64,000 bases of DNA from Phoronis australis (taxonomy: Eukaryota; Phoronida; Phoronidae): positions 228,994-292,993 of the forward strand of contig NMRA01000395.1 in NCBI GenBank assembly GCA_002633005.1. Reading direction: 5' to 3'. The notes beneath the pieces are model-generated. The model was not told where the DNA came from, did not search any database, and saw only the letters and a program-made list of their open reading frames with translations. Below are positions 12,293 to 25,075 of the stretch, one piece after another. Position 1 is the stretch's first letter, and each line of letters starts with the position of its first letter. Both the position numbers and the translations under genes were made by a program.

Positions 12293-12691
12293 GTGTTTAT
12301 GGACTTAGTGACATTGATTACCTATTGTATGTTCATACCTGTTGCAGCTGTGTTTATGGACTTAGTGACATTGATTACCTATTGTATGTTCATACCTGTT
12401 GCAGCTGTGTTTATGGACTTAGTGACATTGATTACCTATTGTATGTTCATACCTGTTGCAGCTGTGTTTATGGACTTAGTGACATTGATTACCTATTGTA
12501 TGTTCATACCTGTTGCAGCTGTGTTTATGGACTTAGTGACATTGATTACCTGTTGTATGTTCATACCTGCTGTAGCTGTGTTTATGGACTTAGTGACATT
12601 GATTACCTATTGTATGTTCATACCTGCTGTAGCTGTGCTTATGGACTTAGTGACATTGATTACCTATTGTATGTTCATACCTGTAGCAGCT
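12293..12691. repeat. 57-bp minisatellite, 7 copies
   Basis: The unit starts GTGTTTATGGACTTAGTGAC. Seven units follow one another, nearly identical, with a few substitutions in the last three. Because 57 is a multiple of three, all copies stay open in more than one frame and give false protein-like translations. The array is truncated on the left by the gap. Confidence 0.95.
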
Positions 12692-14407
12692 TAACTCCTA
12701 TCCAGCTGCCTGTATTGTTAAGTCTTGAGTTATATTTACAAACATCCCAGCCCAAGCTTCTCCCCCATTGGTTAGTTATGTATTCGGTGCACATTCTGAT
12801 TGGTCGAATAGGTTCACTTGCTTGTTATACCTGGTATATGTAATATGGTTTTACTATCACACCAGTAGCTTTTAAGACATCATATTGATCACATGTTTTT
12901 CTCTTGGAACCACCTGCACTACAAAACCAACAGTGACCGACATTCCAAAGCTAATAAGTCTATGAAAATATTTATTAAACTTGCTTTTTGACCTCTGGGA
13001 TAAAGGAGAGTTTCATTGTGTAATTCTGGACAGCCCTACTGATTGCCATCTAGTTACAGTACAACTATGACAGTGCTCCTGACATGTTTGTTATCTTGTC
13101 TGTGCAGTGAACTAGTTTCAGGATTACTATCAAATCTCATTGTGACCCTGACATGCTTATCTGTGCAATGGAGTTCCAGCTACTCTCAGATCACACCCTG
13201 ACCTTGACCCCGTAATATAGTTATGAAATGAAGCACTAAGTTTCTCCAAAATCTTACTTTTTTATTTTTGTTGTTTTCATTTGGTGAATTCCAATTGGTT
13301 TCTAACAGTAAAGTTTAATTAAATTCGAACGTCATTTTTGATTTTTCAAATACACACTGTATTGCCAAAGATGTTCAAAATTTCATTGCGTATTTGTTGA
13401 TCACAGCTATACTAAATGAAGTTTTCAAATAATGAGATATGTAAAACTGTCTTCTTGTTTACCCTTTTGAAAAATTTGATAAATAAATGTACAATTTACT
13501 GTTTCACCATTTTGTGTAATCTAATTTAAGACAATTTACTCTACTTGTCTGTGTCTGTTTTGTCTACTTGTTCACACTACAGGTTGAAAGTTTTTCCAAT
13601 TTACATGAAATTTTATCCTTGATATGCATGTGCATAGTTTCATAGTTGCATAAGTTCTTTTTATTTTCTTGTTGTATCCCATGGTTCAAATGTTTGTTTT
13701 CCTTTCCAGGCTCTATCTGCAGCTGGTGAGTTTGAAAACGTGACCCATTTCTGCATTTCCTCATTTAACTGCATATCGTGCTGTATCATTCTGAAACCGC
13801 ACATCATTATACTTGTCGTTTTCAAAATCCTCAATAATGAAATCAAGTTAGTTAACACAGTGACCCATCTGGGCTCAGAAATATGACTTACGTAGCCTGG
13901 TCACCAGCTGTATGGACAATCTCATCAGTCCCTACCCTCAAAAAAGTCATTCCTGCACTTCATTAGATGGTATCTGGTGAATTGTTGGTTTTGAAAAATA
14001 GACACCTAAAATACTATGCCAATTTTCAAAAACATCCTCTGAGGAAACGAGGAAGCTAAGTATGTATGTGACAACCAGTGCCACCTATTGCTGACAGCGT
14101 TCCAGTTGTGATAAGGTTCACCTAAATCTGACTGGATTAAACTTGACAAAGCAACACACTTTTTGAAAAACAAATTTTGTATTCTTAACACCTGGAGTGC
14201 TTGTAACTTTAAGTTCATGCATGCAGTGTGTTACTTCGAAATGTAATATTTTTCAACCTGGGGTTTGGCTTAGCAGGCAATCCCTTGAAAACCCTTATAC
14301 TTTTCTTAGTATAATACACACTTTGCAGCTTGCAGTTTGAGCAGCTAAATTTACTTTGCACAAAATCAGTAAAATGTGATATGTCCATTGAAGGAACTAA
14401 GGCATTT
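12692..14407. other. non-coding, possibly upstream intron
   Basis: The interval is AT-rich. A TTTCCTTTCCAG acceptor-like site near 13.71 kb is followed within 16 bases by a donor-like GTGAG, too short and in no testable phase to call an exon. Confidence 0.35.
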
Positions 14408-15726
14408 TTATGTGCCCACATATTTATATGTGGATGCATTATGCCGTTATCTCCTTCCGTCCGTCCGGGCGGCGTCCGTCCAACGTCCACTGCTCTATCT
14501 CCAAAACCCTTTGACACACGTTCATGAAATTTAACACTTATGTTCCATTCATGAATGGGACAGCATGAGCGAACTTTCAGACGGATTCGACTACCGGTGT
14601 GCCCCCTAGTGGCAATTTTATTTTTTTGCGCTTACAAGTTTATCTTCAAAAGTCCTGAACAGATTTTCATGAAATTTGGTATGTAGGCACCTATTAGTGA
14701 GTTAACGCTATCCTTCCGTTTTCGGATGGATTCGACTTAGTTTGCGCCACCTAGTGGCCATTTTACTGTTTTCGAGTCTGTTTTTTGTGTCCACCCCTCT
14801 ATCAACCAAACCGCTCAAACGATGATTGTGAAAATTGGCATGTATGTGCTTACTATGAAGAGGACGGTTGACGATAATTTTCCGACAATTTCGAGTACTG
14901 TGGTGCCACCTAGTGACAGTTTTTTGTTGCACCTGTGGCTGTATCTCCTAAACCGTTCGCAGGATCTTTACTTAATTTAGCAAGTGTATTTATATGATGT
15001 TGACTACGGATGACGACAACTTTCGGACATATTTGACTACTGCTGTGCCCCCTAGTGGCAATTTTAGTTTTTTACGTTTAGCTCAGTATCTTCAAAGGTC
15101 CTCAACAGATTTTCATAATTTTTTTACTATAACTGTCAACCCCTTGTATATCAGTTAGGTTCAAAACTAGCACAGGATCTATTGGTGTGATGACGCTATC
15201 TACCTGTTTTTGAATGGAATCGAGGTATTTTGCACCACCTAGTGGCCATTTTTTGCTGTTTTCAAATCTTGTTTTTGTTGTCCACCCCTGTATCAACCAA
15301 ATCATTTGAAAATTGGCGTATATGTTCCCAGCAAGACGACCTTTGATGATGGTGACTGACTACTGTGGCGCCTCCTAGTGGTAGTTTTGTTTTACGCTCA
15401 TAGTTGTATCTCCTAAACCCACTGCAGGATCTTTACTAAATTTAGTAAGTGTATTTATATGATAATAACAACAGACAACGACTTTCAGGTGCATCCAACG
15501 GACACTGTGCCCACTAATGGCAATTTCATTTTATTCTGTTTTCCTTTGTTTCTCTGAAGTTCCTTGACAGATTTTTATGAAATATGGCAAGTTCTTGTTT
15601 TTGGATGGATTGTATGTTTTTGCGCCATCTTAAGTGGCCATTTTTATGATACAGATAAGTAACCCTAAAATCACTCCATTTGCAATGCATTCATGGGCGC
15701 AATTCAACGCTCCGCATTGCTCTTGT
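14408..15726 (+). repeat. dispersed CCTAGTGGC repeat, full-length copy
   Basis: It has both conserved ends: a head with the palindrome CCACATATTTATATGTGG followed by GTCCG/GGCGTCC repeats, and the tail GCTCCGCATTGCTCTTG. Between them are about two 450-bp monomers. This is one of the best copies for defining element borders. Confidence 0.85.
14744..14759 (-). promoter_or_regulatory. CTCF-consensus-like motif inside the dispersed repeat
   Basis: The minus strand reads GGCCACTAGGTGGCGC, which fits the published CTCF core CCASYAGRKGGCRS at every position. It is a sequence match only; occupancy is not shown. Similar matches recur at each sub-unit boundary of the repeat. Confidence 0.4.
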
Positions 15727-16397
15727 CTATAACATACTATTGCTGGGAGCAGGTTTGACATCATGGGGCACTGCAATCTCACTGTGCCCAAAACGATCTT
15801 TGTATTGGCTGTTGAATGACCTTCCTATATCAGTATGGAAGATCTCTGGGGACATGCTGAGTTAGTCTAATAGCTTAGTTCCTTGCTAACTGTAGATATA
15901 GAGCTTTCATATTAGTCTGATTTCATTCCTAACACATGAAATGACTGTATTAGTAATTTAGTAATTAGCTTTTGCTACTGAACTAGCTGAGGTCTTCCAT
16001 AGCTATGTAAAGAATGCAAATTAAGATGCAAAGTATGGAAGGGAAGTGGAACTTACTCAGTTCAAATTCCTCAACAAAATTAACGTTTTGGTAAAATCGT
16101 GTTATTTTTGGATGAACTGGCATTGTGGAACAACAATAATTATTTTTAATACGATGTTCTCCATGATTGATGAATTGTGCTTAAGGCCTAAAGCCATTTG
16201 TCAATAGTCCACAAACTTCAAACAATGAAAGTTGTTCTTCATTATTTGCTGGTTTTGTTCAAAACAGACTGTAGGTTTGGAAAATTTGCTTGTTTGACTT
16301 TCAAGAATTCCTAATTTTGTGCTTACTATTCAGTTCTAAGAATTATCTTAGTCCATTAGAAGGTTGTTTGTTTAATATTATCAATTTATCTTTTCAG
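15727..16397. other. non-coding before first recognised exon
   Basis: No exon or repeat is recognised. It is probably intron or 5' flank of the FN3 gene. Confidence 0.4.
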
Positions 16398-16463
16398 GAA
16401 ACTCAAGTCTATCAACAACTCCATTGTCTTTCATTGACACCACTGTGACTACCACTGTAATAA
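16398..16463 (+). CDS. exon: short Ser/Thr-rich segment
   Basis: The acceptor is TTATCTTTTCAG and the donor is GTAAGA. The 66 bases are phase 1 at both ends and give 22 residues, including NSSLSTTPLSFIDTTVTTT, with one N-glycosylation site and many possible O-glycosylation sites. It is the first exon I can link to the gene, and an upstream exon must exist because it begins in mid-codon. Confidence 0.6.
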
Positions 16464-18091
16464 GTAAGACACTTAAAAAAATTCATTCCTGACTTTGTAG
16501 ATTCTCCATATCTCACTTTCAGTTTTGGTCATGGAAGACAGTTGATGGGAGTGACAGCATGAGTTTTTTTGAAAATATTACAAAGTTTATGTTTGAAATG
16601 AATAATTCAAATGATCGATGGACTATATCATTCATCCAGGTGAATAACTAGATGCGAAAAAATTATAAATTAAATTTTTATATTTGTGAAATAATTTTGG
16701 TGGAGCTGCTTGGCTCTAGGGAATTAATGACTGACTGGTTCCTGGGAAAATTTTGCTGCCCTCTGACTGCATTCATCAGACAACAACTGCAAGTCCCTGA
16801 AGCATGAGTCAGACAATTTAGTTCTGACTCATCTGTATCTATTCAAAGAGGGTTCTTGTCTTTAACCCAGACATCCTCTTAGACACTTCACTCAAACCAT
16901 GTTCTTTCTGACCGTCTGTTTAGTCCTACCAATATGCAAATCTTTACCTTCATCACAATCACATGGAATGTGAGTCACCACTCTACCGACATCACCGAGT
17001 GGAGGTTTGTCATTATGGAACAAAAGCTACATCTGAACATGTCAGCAGGCATGTGTTCTATTCTAATACCCTTCATAATAAAAATTCTTTTGAAAGAATT
17101 TAACATACGGCACTGTAGCAGTGGTACAAATATTCTGCTCTCCTTGCAATTGCCATGTAAATAGCCCAGTTAATCAGAACCCTGCCAAGTGTTCTTTCTC
17201 TGCAATGACCACCTCGGCAGTGGTGCAAAATGACTCTGTACAATGGTCTAAGTTACAATTAAATAACACTCAGTTTGTGCTCCAGTGGATGATTAGAGTC
17301 AAATAGTTAATACTGGTCCATGTGTGTCGGCTTCCTATGAACAAAGACACTTTTAAGTATAAGTTTAGGAATGGAATCTTAAAAAGTTCCATTGTCTCTC
17401 TCATGGAGCCAAGATGTCAAAAAGGGCATGATACTCCCAAGAAAATTATTTAAAGTAAGTCCCAGAAGTTGTGATTTGTAATTTTTTGACATCCAATAAT
17501 TTGAATTTGCACTGATTGAGTAATCGTTAATTATTTCTCAAATTTTCAGGGAAAACATAAGTAAACAATTATAGCACTTGTCGTTTGCTCAACTCACTAG
17601 GTCACTAATACATGAACATCATTTCTTTATATTGTTATTTGTGTTTACATTCCTTTCAGTTATTTTTGTTGTGTCTCTTCCCTTACATTTCAACTTATTC
17701 TCGCAGCACTCGATTTGGCAACCTGTACGCCAATGTGACCCCAGATTGTGTTTTACGACCTGAGAAAAATTACAAGTCGCCGTGAAGTCGCCACACAAGC
17801 ATCAAAATCGGACATTAATTCCCTCTAAATTTGTTTTAAAGTTCCTGTTGACTTACAAAAAATTATTAACAGTTAAAAATTGTTTTATTTATTTCACGGA
17901 ATCCGTGCATTTGCTACCACAGCAGTCAGCAGACATCAAACGCGCTTTAATTACAGCAGGAAGGTAAACAGACTAAAGTTGGAATTGCTCCGCCAAAATC
18001 AACTCTGGTCCCTAAGTACAACTTTGACTTCATCTGGTCACATCAACAGAGTGTAGCTCTGTACCAAGTATTGTTTTGACTTTGATTTCAG
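16464..18091 (+). other. intron, no recognisable content
   Basis: AT-rich, no array or transposon end noticed. Frames of about 60-76 codons here look random. Confidence 0.5.
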
Positions 18092-18169
18092 CTGATTCTA
18101 CTAAAGTGACTCATCAAGTGTTATCAACTGCAGAGATGGGTTCAACTGCAACACCTGCAACACAACCAG
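18092..18169 (+). CDS. exon: Ser/Thr-rich segment
   Basis: The acceptor is TTTGATTTCAG and the donor is GTTAGT. The 78 bases give 26 residues, phase 1 at both ends, including STAEMGSTATPATQPG. Composition and phase match the neighbouring exons, and the last base joins the next exon to make Ala. Confidence 0.6.
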
Positions 18170-19182
18170 GTTAGTCTCACTGAGAGTCATGTTACCACTG
18201 TTACCATTAACTTGTTATCTCCTCTACTGTCATCATTATGGGATTTTCACCATTGAGCCTAACTTGTTGGATTGTATAACCCAACAACAGGTTGGGAGGA
18301 TGACCCCTGTAGCCAATATCTTACACCACTGATAAACTCCATTCTGGCATTCATGGTGAGAGCCAGTTCTCTTTTGTTCGATAATTGCTCTGATCTCCCA
18401 TAAGATCCTATCTAGCAGGACTGGGCTATGCTGCTAAACATAAAAGTTAAGTTGTAACATATTTGAACATAAACCAGTACTATACAATCCAATAGCATTT
18501 CTGAATTTCTGGACAAAGGCTGATCCTGTTTAGTTTTTGAATCACCAAAATCCTCCCACTACAATTGAACTTATGACAATCTATTCTTTCCAAACTTAAC
18601 AATTTGCACAGGATTTGGCTGTGTTCACAGGTGGTCTGTAATAAACCTTATAGATAATTGGCCTGCCTGTTGTCATCAACCAGACAGATGACTGTGCTTA
18701 GCAGTTGACAAAGGAGCTAGATGTTATCACACATTCCTAAAGTCACTGAACAGGAGAACGCCCTAATGTCATATCAGCAAGGTTTTGTCGAAATCATGCA
18801 GTTTGCTTTCAAATCTGGTCCTGGAGTCTGTGTCATCCGACATTTACGTTTAACTGTTTTGCTCTTTTGTCTTGATCTCGTGAGAATACCAATTCCAAAA
18901 CATAATCTACAATGGAATGATAACACAATAAAACGTCTAAAGCAGTCCAAACCAGAGCATTTTGGATGATCAGCCGTAATTGAAGTCATTGAAGTCAAGA
19001 CGTTGCTGTAATGTTGTCCGTTTTATTGGCTTACTGTTTTTTTGCCTTTTGTGTTATGACAAAGCTTGGTAAAATCTGGTTAGTTAATGCATAGCATGTT
19101 AATTGTTTGTGCGATATACTTGTGTTTTCTTATATTAAATACTTCACATGAGACAGCATTTATTGGAAGAACATTGTTTCAG

Positions 19183-19710
19183 CTATAACTCACAGCAATT
19201 TCATTGGAACGTCAACCTCTTCAACTGTTCCTACTTCTGCAACTATCTTGTCTCTTTCCACTTCAACTACTGCTTCCACTGGGGCTTCTACCACTGTCCT
19301 ATCTATTCCTACTACAAATATTCCAACTACTAATGCCTCTACCACTAACCTGTCTGCTCCTACTACAACTATTCCAACTACTAATGCCTCTACCACTAAC
19401 CTGACTGCTCCTACTACAACTATTTCAACTACTAATGCCTCTACCACTAACCTGACTGCTACTGCTATAACCGTTACACCTACTAATGCCTCTGTCCCTA
19501 ATATGTCTGTTCTTAGTACAATTACTATTTCTACTGCTGTCTTCACCACTAATCTGACTACGCCTAGTACAACTACTCCCACTACTCCTGCTTCTACAAC
19601 TAACCTAACTGCTCCTACTACAACTTCTACTGTTGTCTCTGCCACTAACTCAACTATCTCAACTACAACTGCTTCAACTACTATTAATTCAACACATGTT
19701 GCAGAAAACA
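19183..19710 (+). CDS. exon: mucin-like Thr/Ser repeat region (176 codons)
   Basis: The acceptor is ACATTGTTTCAG and the donor is GTGAGT. The encoded 176 residues are dominated by Thr, Ser, Ala, Pro and Asn, with an imperfect unit such as TTNASTTNLTAPTTT repeated several times in the middle third. A stretch like this is expected to be densely O-glycosylated and extended, acting as a stalk or spacer before the FN3 array. The start is set by the acceptor, in phase with the previous exon. The repeats suggest the length may vary between alleles. Confidence 0.75.
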
Positions 19711-20028
19711 GTGAGTAAAATTACCAACTGAAATATTGTTGCCAAAGTTAGTTAAATTGGGTCAATGTCTGATTCATTGTAAATGATCAATGGAGAATGA
19801 ATTTGTTTAAGGTTATGAAGGACGTTATAAAAATTTCCAATTTTGACAAACTTTGGAATACCTTGTCTCAGAAATGTTGATTGAACTCACATGAATCTTT
19901 GAGTTGCTATGGTTTATGCGCTGTTCCTCAAAAGGCATTTCTTAGATTTTATTTTGAACATTTACATCATATGAAATTTGCTCATTTTTTGATCATGTTC
20001 TTTTGGTGTGAATGTACCTTTCTCTTCA

Positions 20029-20815
20029 TGCGCTCACATATAAATATGTGGGTGCATATTGTCTACATGTCGTTTTGGGTGTCAAGGCGTCCGCCGTGCT
20101 GCATCTTCTGCTACTTAATCCTCTAAACCCCTCGGAGGGTCTAGTTGAAATGTAGCTGGTTTATTCTTATTTATCTTTGCTTCTGTATCTTCGGAGTTTA
20201 GTCCTAGATTTTCATGACATTTGGAAAATAGGTTTATAATAATGACACGATGATGCCATTCAATTTTCACTTGCGTTTGATGTATTTACACCATGTTGTG
20301 GACACTTTTGATATTTTTGTTGTTTTCTGGCGTCCGCCTCTCCAGCTGCCAAGGCACTCCAAGGATTCGTATAGAAATTACTAATGTGTTCCTGCTGAGA
20401 AGGTCATGTCTGACCTTGACGTGGGACGAGTCCCACTACTGTCTCACCCCCTAGTGGCGATTTTTTGCATCTGTATGTCCTTAACCTTTGAATGATCTTT
20501 GTGAAATTTGGCAGATGGCAATACTGCTATGGATTTGACGATGAGTTTCAGACCAATTAGACTGTAGCAGTGCACCCTAGTGTCAATTTTATTCTTTTCG
20601 CATTTGACTCTGTCTGTATCTGTGGAGTTCCTTTGCTTCCTTTCATGAATTTTGGTAAATAGTTAGAGTGGTGTCTGCATCTTCCCAATTACAGATGTTT
20701 TTGACATTTTTTCCCGTCAAATGGACATTTGTAATATACTTAAAACACTCGTAGAAGAACACTGTTTGTGGTGCTGTCATGGGTGCATTTCAATACTCCA
20801 TTTTTCTCTTGTTGC
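20029..20815 (+). repeat. dispersed CCTAGTGGC repeat, diverged copy
   Basis: The head palindrome survives as CACATATAAATATGTG and a tail-like TTCAATACTCC is present. The interior is strongly diverged, with a clear core at 20450-20458 (CCCCCTAGTGGCG context). It is an old copy in an intron. Confidence 0.65.
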
Positions 20816-21017
20816 TAAATTTCGCGAAGAAGCATGGTCATGTGACCTAACGGTGTAAAGTCGAGAATGAAATTCTAAAAGTTATTTCTTTTTTAATGAA
20901 GTGCATTACTTTTGTCTTGTTAAATCCTATAGTTTTGTATTTGCCAACATGTACAGGTTGTCTATAAGGTCCTACATAATCTTAGCAAAAGAACTGTTGT
21001 GGTTTTAAGGTTTTGGT

Positions 21018-21154
21018 CACTTAGCTTAAGGACTTGATCACTTAGCTTAAGGATTTGATCACTAAGCTTAAGGACTTGATCACTTAGCTTAAAGACTTGA
21101 TCACTTAGCTTAAGGACTTGATCACTAAGCTTAAGGACTTGATCACTAAGCTTA
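21018..21154. repeat. 21-bp minisatellite, 7 copies
   Basis: The unit is CACTTAGCTTAAGGACTTGAT or its variant with CACTAAGCTT. Copies are regularly spaced at 21 bases, with one base alternating between T and A. The minus-strand translation (LKLSDQV repeats) is a by-product. Confidence 0.9.
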
Positions 21155-21597
21155 CTTTTCACAAAGCCTAAAGCATGTTCCACGCATTCTGCATGATGGT
21201 GTCCTGGTTGTTAAAACCCATGTGATGTTAAATATTAATATTCATCGCATGCAGCACAATTAATAATCACATGTTGTGGCAATTTTTATCTATTATTCCG
21301 TATATTTAACAAAAATAATATTCTCAGCTTCTGAAACAATGGGTTAGTCAGCTTGAATGTCAGCCTGATTATTACAATTTACCTCATTTTGTTGTCGTCA
21401 GTTCAATAATCTTTAATTTTCGTTTGAATCGTGAGAATTTATTTCGCATAATTCTCAGAAATTTGCATATCGTATTTGTCAAAGTTAATGTCAGGCAGCA
21501 TTGTTTAAATTAAAAACTCAGTAATCAGTTTGTGGGCATTAAGCAGAGTGTGGGTGTTGCCAGTCAAAGTTGATGGAGAAATAATATGTTGGCACAT

Positions 21598-21867
21598 CAT
21601 TCCATCTGTATGGCTATGCAGAGAATAGTAATATTCTGTGTGTGACTCTTACATTCCATCTGTATGGCTATGCAGAGAATAGTAATATTCTGTGTGTGAC
21701 TCTTACATTCCATCTGTATGGCTATGCAGAGAATAGTAACATTCTGTGTGTGAGTCTTACATTCCATCTGTATGGCTATGCAGAGAATAGTAACATTCTG
21801 TGTGTGACTCTTACATTCCATCTGTATGGCTATGCAGAGAATAGTAATATTCTGTGTGTGACTCTTA
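21598..21867. repeat. 54-bp minisatellite, 5 copies
   Basis: The unit begins CATTCCATCTGTATGGCTAT. Five nearly identical copies differ at only a couple of positions (AATATT/AACATT; GACTC/GAGTC). Confidence 0.95.
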
Positions 21868-24653
21868 CATTTAAATTTTAAGTTTGCTTATAAAAGACCC
21901 TGGCACATATCATTGTATTTTGGCTAGACAAGTGTACTTTTATGAATTTTTGCCCATTTTCGTGCTCTTTTCTGAGCACATGTCTATTTTAAACGAATTT
22001 CGATCTAATTTTGAAAAAATACGCATAGGAGGAGTGATAAGGCTTGTCGTAAGAACTTTGCATAATCCTTAAGATAATGTAGCACCCTGTAATAAAACGA
22101 CCAAATTTGACTGACTGTAGAACATCATATCTCAAAATTGGCCGATCAGATTCTCGTGAGAGTCTCACATACCATGCCTTACGCATTCTACAAGAAGCTG
22201 ATAGGAATTGTTTTCAAAATGTTTTACTTTTGCATGAAGAGCTATTAAATATTAGGGACCCAAAGATTTTTCTGAAAAAACTCAACGGTTACATTAAACA
22301 ATTACTTATAAAACATGTGGAGCATGTGACCACACATGGTTTTTGTGAATATTGCATCAACAGGACACAGCCCTGCTTATAACTTTCACATTTTTCATCA
22401 TTTCAGTCTTAATTACCATATTTCAATAGACCACTTGCGGGTTTATTCGCGGTTGTCGTAAACAACTATGACGTCACGCGTTGGGGGACAAAACCTGTCA
22501 TATTTGCCATTGTGTTGTATTTAGCCTCATTCGTCTAGTTTTGTATATTTTATTATTTTTAGTGTTAAGAGAATGTTTTGCGTTGGCGACTGTGCCACCA
22601 ACAGCTTCATCGGTGGTTATTAGATCGCAGAATCTCTGTCGTCAAAATACAGCTAGATATCACTTTGTGTAGCCTTTGTGCAAAGCTTTGCGCCCATGTA
22701 GGTTTAAAACTGACTAAATAAAATCTGACACAAAATTAATATTAAAAACTGCACTCTTCGTTGAGTAAAATGAATTAGTTACCAGTGTTAGAAAATTGGC
22801 GTTCTACAGTTATTTTGCTGCTAAAATTGTGGTAGGATCTTTTGTGTTGGCTAATTCGGGGCCATGAAATATTGCGTCATAAATTGGCCAATTTCTTTTT
22901 TCTGCCAATTCCGTCTTCAATCAACTGTTCTTCTCTTCCTGGCGTAGAGGTTGCGTACATGTCACAACACATTATCAGGAATGGTTTCGCTTCTTTACTA
23001 ATTTTTGGTATTTTAATACCAGCAAACCGAATTTCAGAACAAATTTTGCCACTGCGAAGCTATCGTCATCTCCCGAGAGATGTCACAAAATTTTTGGAAA
23101 CGGCGAGTGCACGTGTCACGAGCGTAGTATTGAAAACTACGATTCTTTTGTTACAAAAAGAGGAAATTTGTGCAAAAAACTGCCGTTAATTAAATAGTTT
23201 TTAATTTAAATGGCTGCAACAGGAAAGGTGAGTGTCAGTTGACTCCCAGATTTGCATGCACCCACCCACATGCTGCTGGTTGTTAGTTCTACATGTTAAT
23301 AGAAGTTTCACGACGAGGTGATGAGCAGAACTACCAGGCTGTACGAAACTTCAGGATGCAAGGAAGCTAACACACGGTGGTTCCTAGCTGTATTTTGACT
23401 ACAGTAGTCGTACAGGTAGCTGGCTGGCTGAACCCGTGTCGTCGCGGTCACTGCCTGCTTTATATTATGTGTCACTGTTGCATGTTCCATAACAGCAATG
23501 TTTCTCGGGCATTTTGGAGAGCAAAGTGAGTTAACTTCACTCAAATGATGCAATTAATATCACAAATTCTCATTACTAACGAAATGTTACGCTACGGGTA
23601 CGTTATGCGTGAGATTTATAAGTCGCAGCTATCGACATCCACGTACAGTGGGACACAAGATGAACTATCAATTCTCCCTACTCTGTCCCCTGTTTCCGGA
23701 CACTCTGTCTGCTCTTGCGTTTACACGCGTGATCTTCATACAACTCGCAAGTAGTCTATTTATGAAACTGCATGGGGTCCACTAGCTATTGCATGTAGTG
23801 GTGACCCGTGACCTTCACTAGCTGGTAGTCCCCTCACTGGTGACCCAAGATTCATGCACTGCAGATTTTCTCATGGTTGTCGTGATATTTAGTGGCAACA
23901 TACCGTTTGCTGTATATTTGAAGCATTTAATGCATACAAGTTCTGAGTGTCCCTTCAATTTGTTTTATTGCATAGATTTTATAAGACATAATTAAAGGTA
24001 CTTTCAGACCTACTACAAGCAGCATTGTGTCTCATACCTTAGTTACTCACCTCGATAGTATTACTAAGTGCAAATAATATTTCAACAACATGTGTATTTA
24101 TTTAACTACTGGAAGACAATACCATGTGTATTTTACCACTTTGAGAACTGGTTGGAGTTCTGTGTTTTCTTGTTTGTGAGTGTAGTGAGAAATTTGAACA
24201 TAACCAGGTATTAGAAAACCTAGGTGTCAGTTGACACCCAGGCCTCAAATATCAGGACCAATTTGGATGACATAAAGGTCATATTTAATGTTTTGCGTCA
24301 ATTTTGATTGTATTGACTATAAACCAGACTTGTTTACTAATACACTGTCTGGCCCTCAAATGTAAACACTTCAGTCAGAACAGTCCTGTTGTGTTGGCCT
24401 AACTTTCTGCTTGAAATCAGCTGGAATGCTGACAATTCCACAATAGTCTCTGTGTAGACCAGTGGTTTGTACACACAGACAATCTTCTACTTGCATGCAA
24501 GTTTGACTTGTGATTTTTTGTTGTGTCTTCATTGTTTGCTGTGTTTCTATCAAGTGCATGTTTTTTTTACAACTATACCAGCTTAATTTTGTACTTCACT
24601 GTCACTGTCGAGCTTTCGTTGTTGTGTCCTTCATGTTGTGTTCCCTTTTCCAG
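21868..24653 (+). other. intron remainder, one odd open frame
   Basis: This is the rest of the long intron before the first FN3 exon. I see no transposon ends. A frame of 91 codons at 22.1-22.4 kb is described in the findings. Confidence 0.45.
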
Positions 24654-24917
24654 AACTCATGCCTGCTACCATTAACAACACTAGCTCAACTCAAACTTCA
24701 CTGACTGTTAGATGGAATTATGACTCTGGTGAAAAAGATGGATTCATTGTAACATGTAGAAGTAGCTCTGAGGACTCTAGAACAGTCAATGCCTCTGCAA
24801 ATGATACTTCAGCAACATGTATTGGCTTAACTCCGGGAAGACGTTACACTGTGTATATTACCACATGGAAAATGGATTGGAAATCTGTGATTTCTAATAG
24901 AACAGTTGTTCAAACAA
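24654..24917 (+). CDS. exon: FN3 domain 1 (cysteine type)
   Basis: The acceptor is CCCTTTTCCAG and the donor is GTAAGT; 88 codons, phase 1 at both ends. The FN3 fold is marked by the conserved Trp in LTVRWNYDSG (about residue 21) and by LTPGRRYTVYITT. Two cysteines, VTCRS (about 35) and ATCIGL (about 56), sit just before the middle strands and just before the Leu-Thr-Pro-Gly turn. WKMDW follows in the last loop, where sister domains have Lys-x-Gly-Trp. Several N-glycosylation sites are present. Confidence 0.85.
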
Positions 24918-25075
24918 GTAAGTGTGTCAAGGAAAATTTGAATGCATCGGAAATGGAAGCTGTGATTTGTAACAATTTTTAAGTGCAGTTAGTCTTATTG
25001 CAGTTTGCGGTTGCTCATGAAATATTATTTGAGACTCTTAGCATTTTTCTTCCATGCATTATAATAATTCCTTTT

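Noticed and set aside
12005-12843. Long open frames with 19-residue repeats
   Set aside because: They are translations of the 57-bp minisatellite, one of them running through the N gap; more than one frame is open, so they are not proteins.
13711-13726. Possible 16-base exon
   Set aside because: Acceptor and donor exist, but the length does not keep the phase-1 pattern and nothing supports it.
19190-19645. Val-rich minus-strand frame of 151 codons
   Set aside because: It is the antisense of the Thr/Ser-rich exon; splice sites and phase support the plus strand.
23114-23180. Similarity to the reverse complement of about 48.79-48.86 kb (CTTTTGTTACAAAA and nearby words)
   Set aside because: The match is short and patchy. 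It may be an old shared repeat, but by eye it is not convincing.
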